Below, piece by piece: positions 6,624 to 14,291 of a DNA stretch of 21,437 bases. Made by a program: the position numbers and the translations under genes. The notes beneath the pieces are model-generated. The model saw only the letters and a program-made list of their open reading frames with translations, did not search any database and was not told the DNA's origin. Origin of the DNA: a virus; IMG/VR virus record IMGVR_UViG_3300025806_000268, positions 1 through 21,437 of that record; one strand, 5' to 3'. The number at the start of each line of letters is the position of its first letter. Position 1 is the first letter of the stretch.

Positions 6624-8228
6624 TTAGGTGTTTGTGTCTGCCTTCAGTGTCATGTTTAGCGTCTGCGCCGACGCAGGCATGGTCACTGCTTGCACAAACT
6701 CTTCAAATCCGTCTTTCATCACTTGAACCACTATATCGTTTCCGGAACTCCCCGAATATACAAAAGTGCTTCCTGCGTTACTCTCCGTGCCAGCCAGTTC
6801 CGTTCCATAGCTTCCAGCAGGAGAATTATCGTCATCATAGATTCGGACTTCGGCTCCGACAAGGGATACATTTGCGGAGAGAGTCAGGTTTACCGTTGCG
6901 TTGACGACCGTTGTCGCGCCTGCCCCGTTCCGGATCGACGGCACATCGCCTCCGCCGGAGATGTTCAAGGTGACGAGGCCACCCGAGTTGTTATAGATCG
7001 CAGCGCCCGTGGAGCCTGAAGAAGCGGTTCCATTGGAGCCCGGGGTTCCGAGATAATTGGTAAACTTGTTTCCCGAGAAGGTATAGGTTCCGGGGGTCGT
7101 CAGGACGATTGCGTGGCCTGCCGAGTATGTGAATCTGCTATCAGTGATAAGGGTTGGATTTGCGCTCGTGACATAGCCGACCCCTGCCGCTGTATTGGCA
7201 CTAGCAACGACTATTCCGGTGAGCGTGGCTCCCCCTTGCACCAAACTGTTGCCGTTGATTAGCGTCGTTCCAAGAAGCGTTGTCTTGCTGTTCAAGGAGA
7301 TGATGTTCGATCCTGACCAGACGCCGCTGTTGTCCGTGAAGCCCCCCGTCGTGGCTCCCAGCCCACTGTCGACCGTCAGCGACCAGCGGGAGTTCCCCGG
7401 GACCGCTGCCGCGATGCTGGCGAGGGACCAAGTAACCGTGGTGTTTCCACCGCGCATCCTGATGTCGTAGAAGGTAGCCGAGACGAACTCGTCTTGGAAA
7501 ACCACAGAGAAGGCGCTGTCCACGAACCACGATGCAACGTCGCCAGACTCGGGGCCTATGTAAGCCCGGCCCTTGGCACCGTAGGACTTCCCGACCCCGG
7601 ACCACCAGCCGTAGAAGTTCGTGTCCTGATCGTCGACCTTGAAGGAGTCGAACGTGTTCGGGGTGCCAGATGTCCCGGCATCAGCCCGAAGCCCGAAGCC
7701 AACCGTGGCCCTGTCTACTTGGAGGTTGTTGAACGAGCCCATGATCGACGTAACTGTGGTGAACCTGAAGCCCATGATCGAGACGTCGTCGAGTTGAGCC
7801 GGGTTGCCTCCTACAGTCCATGTCGTCACGCCATCGAAAGCCCGCGCCGGGTTGATGACCCGCGTCGTGAACCCACCCTTGTAGAAGTAGGTCGGCATGT
7901 TGTTCCAGTAGCCAAGATGCCCCGCTGCGTTCTTAAAGTAGGTCTGGATTCCGGAGGTTGCATCAATCGGGGTCTTGGTGTTGATCCAACCGATGAAGTG
8001 CTTACCTTCGTCCGCTCCACCGACCGCGAAGTTGTAGACACCCGACGCGCCCCCGAGCAGGGCGTTCGACGCCAGAACCTCCGTGGTGTTGGACATCTTG
8101 TCGCCGACAGCGCCAGTCCCTTGGACGAAGTCATCGTCGCCCGAGATGTTCGCGCCGCCATTTTCAGCCGTGAAGTTGGTGGCCGCGTCCGCATTGTAGA
8201 CGACATCGCCGACGAGGGTTATAGTCAC
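6624..8228 (-). CDS. Putative virion appendage with beta-helix-like body, 534 residues
   Basis: Begins with GTG at 8228 whose last two bases form the TGA stop of the preceding gene (GTGA); a GGGAGG site 8 bases upstream supports this start. The protein is rich in Gly, Ser, Thr, Asn and Val with very few charged residues. Residues about 280-440 show irregular short repeats (ISLNSKTTLLGTTLINGNSL, TLTGIVVAS, TYTFSGNKFTNY) that read as rungs of a parallel beta-helix. Residues about 445-534 (NVSLVGAEVRIYDDDNSPAG, VVQVMKDGFEEFVQAVTMPA) look like a carboxypeptidase-regulatory or Ig-like beta sandwich, common at the end of phage adhesins. Role in surface binding is inferred. Catalytic residues of a depolymerase are not evident. 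Confidence 0.7.
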   Translation of the reverse strand: MTITLVGDVVYNADAATNFTAENGGANISGDDDFVQGTGAVGDKMSNTTEVLASNALLGGASGVYNFAVGGADEGKHFIGWINTKTPIDATSGIQTYFKNAAGHLGYWNNMPTYFYKGGFTTRVINPARAFDGVTTWTVGGNPAQLDDVSIMGFRFTTVTSIMGSFNNLQVDRATVGFGLRADAGTSGTPNTFDSFKVDDQDTNFYGWWSGVGKSYGAKGRAYIGPESGDVASWFVDSAFSVVFQDEFVSATFYDIRMRGGNTTVTWSLASIAAAVPGNSRWSLTVDSGLGATTGGFTDNSGVWSGSNIISLNSKTTLLGTTLINGNSLVQGGATLTGIVVASANTAAGVGYVTSANPTLITDSRFTYSAGHAIVLTTPGTYTFSGNKFTNYLGTPGSNGTASSGSTGAAIYNNSGGLVTLNISGGGDVPSIRNGAGATTVVNATVNLTLSANVSLVGAEVRIYDDDNSPAGSYGTELAGTESNAGSTFVYSGSSGNDIVVQVMKDGFEEFVQAVTMPASAQTLNMTLKADTNT

Positions 8229-8656
8229 GGGTTCAACCTCCCGTATCGGTCAAACATCGTGGCTGAGAAGACGTGGGTGGCGTGGCAAGCCCCGGTCCCT
8301 GCTTGGGGTAGGTAGACCCCGTTGACGGGGGCGTTCCACCCGCTGGCTGGGCCAAAGACATACCAGTCGACCAGCGCGTGATCTAGGGAGGAAAGAGGGA
8401 CGTGAGTCCCGGGGCTCCAAGGGGTCGTGAACTGTGCTACGACCCCATCCAGATTCAGTTCGTCATAATCTTCGACAAAGGCAAAATCCATATTCACGTC
8501 GAATGGGGTCAGGACCTGCTCGGTCTTGTTGACCACCCGAACCTTGTCGAAGCCTCCGCCAACTTTGCAGGCGTAGTTCCACGGGTCAAGAGACCTGATG
8601 CATCCCGAGAAGACGTCCACTCCTTCGTCTTCGTAGTGGAAAACTAAGCCAACCAT
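8225..8656 (-). CDS. Hypothetical protein in appendage block, 143 residues
   Basis: Not recognised. Starts MVGLVFHYEDEGVDVFSGC with an AGGAG site that overlaps the stop codon of the upstream gene, so the two are coupled. It is acidic and aromatic, with segments FVEDYDELNLDGVVAQF, HALVDWYVFGPASGW and HATHVFSATMFDRYGR. Three cysteines and several His and Trp residues are present but no known enzyme motif. No membrane segment. The stop overlaps the GTG of the 534-residue appendage gene, and the tight packing suggests the product works with it, for example as attachment base or small virion protein. Confidence 0.7.
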   Translation of the reverse strand: MVGLVFHYEDEGVDVFSGCIRSLDPWNYACKVGGGFDKVRVVNKTEQVLTPFDVNMDFAFVEDYDELNLDGVVAQFTTPWSPGTHVPLSSLDHALVDWYVFGPASGWNAPVNGVYLPQAGTGACHATHVFSATMFDRYGRLNP

Positions 8657-8665
8657 GTCTTTCTC

Positions 8666-9301
8666 CTAAGAGTATGTGAGCGTCAGGTAGTCGACCCACG
8701 CTGCGGTAAGGTTCGCATAACCTGAATTGTTGCTGGCGTCTGCATCGGTGTAGTCGAGCGCCGACCGCAACTTCCTGCGGACTAGCCAGTCGGGGCCGGA
8801 GCCTTCCCAACCCATGTAAAAATATGTGGCATCCTCGGCCAGAAGATCGGGTATGGGGAGAAATTCATCAGCCCCGGAGAGCCCTGACGGCGCTGCCGGA
8901 TACCACGTCTGGGGTAGACCTAGTTCGTAGGAGCCTGCGGCATCCGGGAGTGGGAGCCCCGCTGATTCAACCGCCGAGGCTCTGGTGCATATCGCTTTGA
9001 CGATTATGTCGTCGGGGGGCTGGGTGTATTCCACATAATATGCTTCGCCAAGTTCGACGGATATTTTCATTCCTCGAACGGGAACCATCTGGTATCGCCA
9101 GAAAATGATCTCGAAGTTGTCCTCCGAGGTTTCTGCGTAGCTGAGATTGGTCCCAGCCAAGTCTCCGGGCATGGCGAGTTTACGATGCACTCGAACCGAA
9201 ACAGGATATTCGTTGGCTCCCGATATAACAATAGCAGGGACTTGCATGACGCCATGCACTTCCCTGCGAGCGTTACGCTTTATGGAACGCCAAGGCTCCA
9301 C
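8666..9301 (-). CDS. FII-like head-tail joining protein with extra C-terminal domain
   Basis: 211 residues; GTG start 2 bases after the stop of the preceding gene, no clear Shine-Dalgarno, so reinitiation is likely. Residues 1-108 (SIKRNARREVHGVMQVPAI, VSVRVHRKLAMPGDL, FEIIFWRYQMVPVRGMKISV, GEAYYVEYTQPPDD) match the pattern of lambda FII-type head-tail joining or stopper proteins (117 residues in lambda), which close the head and present the surface for tail attachment. Residues 157-211 (ATYFYMGWEGSGPDWLVRR, then AAWVDYLTLTYS) resemble a short stand-alone protein found in other phages. A linker rich in Pro and Gly joins them. The first part fits the lambda position after E and FI; the second has unknown function. 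A later ATG (codon 19) would cut into the conserved start. Confidence 0.75.
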   Translation of the reverse strand: MEPWRSIKRNARREVHGVMQVPAIVISGANEYPVSVRVHRKLAMPGDLAGTNLSYAETSEDNFEIIFWRYQMVPVRGMKISVELGEAYYVEYTQPPDDIIVKAICTRASAVESAGLPLPDAAGSYELGLPQTWYPAAPSGLSGADEFLPIPDLLAEDATYFYMGWEGSGPDWLVRRKLRSALDYTDADASNNSGYANLTAAWVDYLTLTYS

Positions 9302-9303
9302 CG

Positions 9304-9570
9304 CTAAACCAGATCGTCGTCGTCTGCGAGTGCTTCAGCTTCTGGCGCTGCTTCAGCTTCTGGCGCTGGTGCAGCTTTCACTGTTTTCTTCGCGGGGGCG
9401 GCCTTAACTTCAGCCACTGCGGCGTTGCCACTTTTGGTGGCCGCGCCCAGTGCGACCAGCTTATCGCCGTCCTTCTCTTCCATCATAAACCCAGTTTCGG
9501 GTTCGATGTAGGTCAGCGGCTTGGCCTTGGTCATAATGCGGTGGACCGCCGTGTATTTAACTTTTCCCAT
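9304..9570 (-). CDS. Small FI-like head protein with acidic tail
   Basis: 88 residues directly after the major capsid gene, the place of lambda FI (132 residues), which helps terminase dock on proheads. Residues 1-45 (KYTAVHRIMTKAKPLTYIE, then GDKLVALGAA) resemble small phage head proteins that end a short beta domain with LLxLGAA. Residues 50-88 are a low-complexity Ala/Pro/Lys/Glu tail with APEAEA twice, ending in ALADDDDLV. An AAGGA site precedes the ATG. The match to FI is by position and the long Ala/Glu tail, not by clear homology. Confidence 0.7.
   Translation of the reverse strand: MGKVKYTAVHRIMTKAKPLTYIEPETGFMMEEKDGDKLVALGAATKSGNAAVAEVKAAPAKKTVKAAPAPEAEAAPEAEALADDDDLV
9331..9366. 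repeat. Tandem repeat, 2 x 18 bp
   Basis: Two perfect adjacent copies of an 18-base unit (9331-9348 and 9349-9366) inside the FI-like gene, encoding the repeated APEAEA residues. A degenerate third start follows. Copy number may vary between relatives without breaking the frame. Confidence 0.8.
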
Positions 9571-9605
9571 CAGGAGATTCCTTCTGTGAGTTTAGGGGTT
9601 GAGGT

Positions 9606-9642
9606 GAACCGGGGGAGGAGGGAGTTGGACCTCCCCCGGTTC
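9606..9642 (-). other. GC-rich hairpin downstream of the major capsid gene
   Basis: A perfect 13-bp inverted repeat (GAACCGGGGGAGG and complement) with an 11-base loop begins 13 bases after the capsid stop codon. The next bases are ACCTCAACCCC, not a U-tract, so a classical intrinsic terminator is unlikely; a partial stop or an mRNA-stabilising barrier behind a highly expressed gene fits better. Confidence 0.65.
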
Positions 9643-9655
9643 GCATCGCTGGGCC

Positions 9656-10726
9656 TTATGGAGCAGCGACGACAGTGGCCTTGAGCGTGGCGTTAGGCGA
9701 CATCGGCACCATCAGGGGCGCAGACTGTGTCATAACGAACGTGACCGAGGGGTCCTGCTCGTTCCACATCTTCGGGAACATCGAGAGCGGCTGGAACTGC
9801 GCGTCGATGTCTTGGATCGCACCGAAGCAGCGAACCCCGTTCATCGCGGGCGAGGTCAGCACGATGTCCTGCGGCGACATGAACTCGGTGACGGTGCCGT
9901 CAGCCAACTCGTAGTAGTCCGAGTAGACGTAGACTTCCATCGTGCCGCTGATCTTGCCGACGTATTCGACGTCCAGACCTTCCATCACGCCGAGGTTCAA
10001 GTTCATGCCGTTGGCCTGAGACTTGTAGTCCGCATTTAGGAGTTCGCGCAGTTCGGTGTCGGCCCGCATGATGTCCCAGACGTCCGTGCCGACCGTGATA
10101 CGGTTCGGGACGCCGCCGTGCTTGGAACGGCGCATGGCCTTCTTCCAGTCTTCCAACAGGCTGATGATGGACACGCCTGAGTCGCCCCAATAGTTCGTCG
10201 GGGTCAGCGTAACGGTGTGACCCGCATCGCGCTGGAAGTCGACAACTGTCTTAGGGTAGCGCTCGCCTTCGAGCGTGACCGCACCGCCTTGGATCGCTTC
10301 CGAGGCCAGCCATTCCCAGCGACGCTCGATGGCGCGACGATGCTGACGAAGGATGTCCGCAACGATTGCCATGTAGCGCATCTGAGGCGACATCGACTGT
10401 GAATCGGGTGCCAGTTCGCCGTATCCTGCAACCCGGCGGATGACGCGAGTCGCCGTCACTGGGTCCTTCGGCTTGACGTAGGCTGGCTTGACCCGGTTGA
10501 CCTGCTCGGCTGCCGAGTAGATCGGCACACCTTGCGCGGTCGGGACGACCAGCGGGGCGATCTTCCGGTTTTCTTGGATACGGCCAAAGTCCACGAACTC
10601 GTCTTCAAACTGGACTTCGCTGCCAAACATGGACAGCCAGTAGTTCGATGGGGGTTCCATCATATCACGATCACGGATCACGCCAAGTAGCGTGGACGTG
10701 TCGTAGAGTGTTGCTCCGATAGCCAT
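9656..10726 (-). CDS. Major capsid protein (lambda gpE family)
   Basis: 356-residue HK97-fold coat protein; lambda E has 341. It starts MAIGATLYDTSTLLGVIRD, with NYWLSMFGSEVQFEDEFVDF near the N-terminus and the E-family stretch RKIAPLVVPTAQGVPIYS. Further hallmarks are PYVKPKDPV-like AYVKPKDPVTATR, RRAIERRWEWLASEAI in the spine region, GVPNRITVGTDVWDIM, and a C-terminal part with SDYYELADG, MSPQDIVLTSP and KMWNEQDPSVTFVMTQSAPLM. Order after a gpD-like gene and before an FI-like gene is exactly lambda's. The ATG follows AAAGGAACCT at good spacing. A short hairpin covers the upstream gene's stop, and a long hairpin follows this gene. Confidence 0.97.
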   Translation of the reverse strand: MAIGATLYDTSTLLGVIRDRDMMEPPSNYWLSMFGSEVQFEDEFVDFGRIQENRKIAPLVVPTAQGVPIYSAAEQVNRVKPAYVKPKDPVTATRVIRRVAGYGELAPDSQSMSPQMRYMAIVADILRQHRRAIERRWEWLASEAIQGGAVTLEGERYPKTVVDFQRDAGHTVTLTPTNYWGDSGVSIISLLEDWKKAMRRSKHGGVPNRITVGTDVWDIMRADTELRELLNADYKSQANGMNLNLGVMEGLDVEYVGKISGTMEVYVYSDYYELADGTVTEFMSPQDIVLTSPAMNGVRCFGAIQDIDAQFQPLSMFPKMWNEQDPSVTFVMTQSAPLMVPMSPNATLKATVVAAP

Positions 10727-10762
10727 CTTTGAGGTTCCTTTCTAGGTTCTGCCTCTCGCGCT

Positions 10763-10780
10763 GCGATCTTAGTAGATCGC
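10763..10780 (-). other. Short hairpin spanning the decoration gene stop codon
   Basis: A 7-bp perfect stem (GCGATCT with AGATCGC) and 4-base loop covers the last codons and the TAA of the gpD-like gene, 37 bases before the capsid start. Could modulate coupling of the two genes; could also be chance. Confidence 0.35.
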
Positions 10781-11200
10781 GTTCGCGTTATGAGCGGGTT
10801 TGCTGACGAAGATCGTCGGTGAGACAGAGCCCTCGAAGGCTGCTGCTTTCTTGGAGTCTGTATCGTAGGACACATCCCAGACGAGGGCGTCCATGTTCCA
10901 GTGGCCGGAGCGGTAAACCGCAAAGGTCATCGAGTCGCCGTCCGCGATGAAGATCGGCTCGGCGAGGATGTAGTTCGCGGAGCCCGCGTCGCGGGTGACG
11001 TTCCAATCGGCCAGCAGGCCAACAGAACTCAGAACCGAATAGAGGCCGAGGTCGAGGTCAGAGCCAGACGCTGTGACTGTGATCTCGGTCGTAGTGGCCG
11101 GGCCGTCGCCAAAACGGGGTTCAGCAGGGCCGCCGAAAGTCTCGGTTGCGAAGCTGGCTACGCCCGGTTCGCCCGGGCCGATGGTGGAGTCTACAGCCAT
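10769..11200 (-). CDS. Head decoration protein (lambda gpD-like)
   Basis: 143 residues between protease/scaffold and major capsid genes, the place of D in lambda (110 residues). D trimers bind at three-fold sites of the expanded head and hold it against DNA pressure. Seen: a Gly/Pro/Thr-rich flexible N-terminus, then the beta-rich core LDLGLYSVLSSVGLLADW, SANYILAEPIFIADGDSMTF and YRSGHWNMDALVWD; the ILAEP plus aromatic strand pattern suits the D fold. An AGGAG site lies 8 bases before the ATG, and 41 bases separate it from the protease. The unusually long N-terminal arm may clamp neighbouring subunits, which is inference. Confidence 0.88.
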   Translation of the reverse strand: MAVDSTIGPGEPGVASFATETFGGPAEPRFGDGPATTTEITVTASGSDLDLGLYSVLSSVGLLADWNVTRDAGSANYILAEPIFIADGDSMTFAVYRSGHWNMDALVWDVSYDTDSKKAAAFEGSVSPTIFVSKPAHNANAIY

Positions 11201-11241
11201 GATAATTCTCCTATGACTGGGTTTCGGTTATACGGACGCCC

Positions 11242-11724
11242 TTAGTGGGTCGCCTGCTTGCGGGGTTTGCCGATGGACATCGACAAGGCGTCAAGCATAG
11301 TGGCGCTCGTCGGCTTCTCGTTTTGATCGGCGGTGGGAGTGCCTTCCGGCTGTGCGCCCACGTTCGGGTTGTCGCTTTTTGCCATCGCGGCATTGAAGCC
11401 TGTGTTGGTGGCAGCGGGAGCCGGGGCGGGTGCATCAGCGGCAGGCGCAGCAGCGGGCGCTTCGGCGGCTTTCTCTTCCTGTAGACCGCCGAGGAAGCCG
11501 ATGGCTTCTTCCGAGGACATGGAAGTCTTCAGCGCGGCAGATAGAGCAGCCTTGGGGCGGGCCTTACCTTCGTCGCTGTCGAGGATCGCGTTGATCCGGG
11601 TCTTCTCCGCAGTCGCACCTTCGGACGACGCGGTCGAGACCGCTGCATCCATTTGCTCTTGCGTGATCGCGCTCTGGCCGTCCTGAGTGGCAGCCGGAGC
11701 GATGGGGGTTTTAGGCGTAGCCAT
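11242..11724 (-). CDS. Internal scaffolding protein (lambda Nu3-like), in-frame within protease gene
   Basis: An ATG at codon 301 of the protease gene, in the same frame, has an AGGAG site 9 bases upstream, stronger than many starts in this window. The 160-residue product begins MATPKTPIAPAATQDGQSA, contains helical segments (TQEQMDAAVSTASSE, EKTRINAILDSDEGK), an Ala/Pro linker and ends KPRKQATH. In lambda the scaffold Nu3 is made the same way from within gene C and directs coat assembly before the protease removes it. The position at the boundary between catalytic domain and low-complexity helical part supports this. Expression is predicted, not shown. Confidence 0.75.
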   Translation of the reverse strand: MATPKTPIAPAATQDGQSAITQEQMDAAVSTASSEGATAEKTRINAILDSDEGKARPKAALSAALKTSMSSEEAIGFLGGLQEEKAAEAPAAAPAADAPAPAPAATNTGFNAAMAKSDNPNVGAQPEGTPTADQNEKPTSATMLDALSMSIGKPRKQATH

Positions 11725-12624
11725 GAACTCACTCTCCTGTGCATCGGCCTCTTCAGAGAAGACAGCCATTTCGTTTTCAAAGGTTCCGACGCGATCAGCA
11801 AAGCCGACCTCAAGCGCCTCGGAACTGTCGTATGTCAGAGCCTCGGTTCCCCGAACTGCTGACTCGTCCATTCCACGGTTCGCTGCCACGAGGGCTGTGA
11901 ACTCGCCGTAGATACGGTCGACTTTGGTCTGGATACGCGCTTTTGCGCCATCCGACAACTTTTCATATTGATTACCCTCGACCTTATGCTTGCCCGCATA
12001 GATGAATGTAATCTTCATGCCCATCTCACTCAGCATCTCGGACATCTCAGCATGGGCCACGACGACACCCACGGAGCCGACGCCGCCGGAGCGCGTCATA
12101 ATGATCTGGGAGCCAACGGTGGCGATGGAGTAACCCGCCGAGTAGGCGTGGTCTGAAGCAAAGGACCGGACGGGCTTCTCGCCGCGCCGAGAGGCCATCA
12201 TCTCGACCAATTCAAAGTTCCCCGCGACCTCGCCGCCGGGGCTGTCGATCACGAGAGCGATGGCCTTGACCTCGGGGTCCGCCATGCCGCGCTCGTATGC
12301 TTTCTCGATGTATGTGTAGCCCGTCGCCCGGCGTCCAAACTGGAAGCTGAAGCGGTGGAGCAGGACGCCTGAGACCGGGATTTGCAGGACGCCGTTAGCG
12401 ACGTTGTAAGGGCGGAACGCTGCGACCCGTGGGTCGCTGTCGTCCCAGAAGTCGCCGCCTTCCTGCATGGTCGTGCGAGACGCCTCGTAGCACTCCATGA
12501 ACTCGCCGTCGGTTGCCAGTTCCTGAAGGTAGGCCGAGAACATGGTCTCGGACCCTTGGGCCAACAGGAGTGGCTGATCCGTGATCCCGGAGATCAGACT
12601 ATTTTGCGTCTTTTTCGTCGGCAC
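11242..12624 (-). CDS. S49-family prohead protease with C-terminal scaffold (lambda gpC-like)
   Basis: 460 residues (lambda C 439). Start GTG at 12624 is backed by AGGAGG 8 bases upstream and overlaps the portal end by 26 bases. Residues 75-290 form the ClpP-like S49 domain: IDSPGG at 126-131, nucleophile Ser162 in HAYSAGYSIA, and Lys212 or Lys214 in GKHKVEG as general base, matching the Ser-Lys dyad of lambda C. It matures the prohead by degrading scaffold and trimming the portal. Residues 301-460 are a helical, Ala/Pro/Glu-rich scaffold region also made alone from an internal start. The C-terminus (TSATMLDALSMSIGKP) probably binds the coat protein, by analogy with Nu3. Confidence 0.95.
   Translation of the reverse strand: MPTKKTQNSLISGITDQPLLLAQGSETMFSAYLQELATDGEFMECYEASRTTMQEGGDFWDDSDPRVAAFRPYNVANGVLQIPVSGVLLHRFSFQFGRRATGYTYIEKAYERGMADPEVKAIALVIDSPGGEVAGNFELVEMMASRRGEKPVRSFASDHAYSAGYSIATVGSQIIMTRSGGVGSVGVVVAHAEMSEMLSEMGMKITFIYAGKHKVEGNQYEKLSDGAKARIQTKVDRIYGEFTALVAANRGMDESAVRGTEALTYDSSEALEVGFADRVGTFENEMAVFSEEADAQESEFMATPKTPIAPAATQDGQSAITQEQMDAAVSTASSEGATAEKTRINAILDSDEGKARPKAALSAALKTSMSSEEAIGFLGGLQEEKAAEAPAAAPAADAPAPAPAATNTGFNAAMAKSDNPNVGAQPEGTPTADQNEKPTSATMLDALSMSIGKPRKQATH
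11732..11738 (-). promoter_or_regulatory. Internal ribosome binding site for the nested scaffold
   Basis: AGGAGAG on the minus strand, 9 bases from AGGAG to the in-frame ATG at 11724. Codons here spell Gln-Glu-Ser-Glu, so the site is embedded in coding sequence at the end of the protease domain. It decides the nested start. Confidence 0.7.
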
Positions 12625-14290
12625 TTTTCTCGCCTCCTGTCTCGTCTTCGCGTGGTGATCCGGACGCGGCGTTCACGCTGTTGTCTTCCAACAAAACGAT
12701 CCCACGGGCCTCCATCTCTTTCTGCTCACGTTCTTTCTGGACGAAAATCTTCCGCCAGTCTTTCCCTAGTTTAGCCAATTCGTCTTCGTGAGTCGACAGC
12801 CCGTATTTTATCCGCAGAACGGCAGCCTGTGTCTCCTTCAATTCGTCGATCTGGCCGCGTGACGCACCGATCCAGTCGGCACGGGTCAGGGCGTCAAACG
12901 CCATGTTCTGGTGGCCGTTGGTGTATAGCACCTCGGACTCTGATGCCCGGAAGGTTTCGAGACGGTCGTTGTTGATCGCCTCTTCAATCCACAAGCGGTA
13001 GACGGTGTTCGCCAGCCCGTCCGCGACGATCTTCTTGCGCGACTGCATGAACCGCCACGTCTGCATCATCGCAGCCCGGGCGGAACTGTAGTTCGTATTG
13101 GAAAAGTCCCTGCTCAGTTCTTCGTAGCTGACGTTCAGGGACGCTGCGATATATCGCAGCAAGGACTGCTCGAAGCCCTGACCGACCCCGCCGGGAGTTC
13201 CCGCAGGGTGCATGTTCAGCTTCGTGCCCGGGAACAGGTGGGGCACCTTGACGCCGTCGATACGCATGTTCTTGGAACTGCCGACGTAGTCATTGATCGC
13301 GCCGAGGTAAGCCGAGGCGTAGTCTGTGACAGAGTCGCCGATGTTGCCGCCGCCCATCTGCTGGTAGACGACCTCGCTCGGAAGTTCGCTCTCGATGCTG
13401 GCGGCGTAAGTAGCGTTGACCACCGCGTTCTGTAGGGTCACGTCCCGGAACTTCCGGGTGATCGCGATCTCCCGGAGACCTGCGACGATGTCAGCCACGG
13501 CACGGGTCTGGTCGACACGTTGTTGCTCGCGGATGTGGATGACTTGCTTGCGGCCCCACGGCTTCCAGTAGCCAACGGCTTTGAAGTCGTTTAGTGGGAC
13601 GCGCATGTTCATGCCGAAGTCCGCCGGGTGGCGGGTCCGGATGAAGGCTGTGACGGGCGCACCATAAGCGTCGTGCTTGATGCCGCCCTTGACTGTTGGG
13701 TCGTTGGCGTATTCCCACGGGGTCTGAAGGCGGTCAGTGTCGACCATCTGGATCGCGGTCGCATACTCCCGGCGGTTCCGACTCAGCCACTCGGCTGTCG
13801 CCAGAACCTCACCGCCGAAGGTGTAGACACCCACGGCCAGTCGGATCATATCGGTCAGGTCGTTCTGCCGCGAGGCGTCGACCCACTTGTGCGGGCTGTC
13901 GGCCCACGTCTGGAATTTGGCTTCGACTTCCTTCTGGAAAGCCTCCGCACGGTCCTCAGACCAGCCTAGTATCTCGATCTGAGGCTTGGCGTTCAGCATA
14001 TACATGTGACCCACGATGGAGTCTTTGTGGAGCGTCCCGCCGCCTGCGATGTAAGCATCGTTCCGTGCGACGTCCCGGGCGCGGGCGTCGAGCGTCCGCT
14101 TCTCGGGGATCATGTCTCTGTCGGCTGATTGGAGGGGTGGCGACCATGTCGAGAGGTTCTTCTCGAAGACCGCAGCCCCGTCATAGGCCCCAGTGAAGGC
14201 CATCTCCCGATACTGAGGGCCGATCAACTCGGCGATGGAGTCGGAGAGGTCCATCTGCTCGGGCGTTACGATTCGGGGCATTTGGGTCAT
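12599..14290 (-). CDS. Portal protein (lambda gpB family)
   Basis: 563 residues (lambda B 533). Forms the dodecameric ring at one head vertex through which terminase pumps DNA and onto which W and FII stack. Family marks: STWSPPLQSADRDMIPEKR followed by LDARARDVARNDAYIAGGGT, TDMIRLAVGVYTFGGEVLA, TDRLQTPWEYANDP, GYWKPWGRKQVIHI, and LRYIAASLNVSYEELSRDFS followed by SNTNYSSARAAMMQTWR, the signature of lambda-type portals. The C-terminus is charged (ETGGEKSADEKDAK) and disordered-looking; in lambda the portal N-terminus is trimmed by the protease. ATG lies one base before the end of the W-like stop context, and the 3' end overlaps the protease gene. Confidence 0.97.
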   Translation of the reverse strand: MTQMPRIVTPEQMDLSDSIAELIGPQYREMAFTGAYDGAAVFEKNLSTWSPPLQSADRDMIPEKRTLDARARDVARNDAYIAGGGTLHKDSIVGHMYMLNAKPQIEILGWSEDRAEAFQKEVEAKFQTWADSPHKWVDASRQNDLTDMIRLAVGVYTFGGEVLATAEWLSRNRREYATAIQMVDTDRLQTPWEYANDPTVKGGIKHDAYGAPVTAFIRTRHPADFGMNMRVPLNDFKAVGYWKPWGRKQVIHIREQQRVDQTRAVADIVAGLREIAITRKFRDVTLQNAVVNATYAASIESELPSEVVYQQMGGGNIGDSVTDYASAYLGAINDYVGSSKNMRIDGVKVPHLFPGTKLNMHPAGTPGGVGQGFEQSLLRYIAASLNVSYEELSRDFSNTNYSSARAAMMQTWRFMQSRKKIVADGLANTVYRLWIEEAINNDRLETFRASESEVLYTNGHQNMAFDALTRADWIGASRGQIDELKETQAAVLRIKYGLSTHEDELAKLGKDWRKIFVQKEREQKEMEARGIVLLEDNSVNAASGSPREDETGGEKSADEKDAK

Positions 14291-14291
14291 A

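Noticed and set aside
7494-8315. 273-codon open frame on the plus strand
   Set aside because: Antisense to the 534-residue appendage gene; Arg/Val/Glu-rich low-information sequence, and it would be the only reverse-oriented gene.
9606-9642. Classical intrinsic terminator
   Set aside because: Strong stem but no following U-tract on the transcribed strand, and more late genes continue in the same direction; recorded only as a hairpin.
10727-10768. Separate promoter before the major capsid gene
   Set aside because: The gap has a ribosome site and part of a small hairpin, but I could not see paired -35 and -10 boxes.
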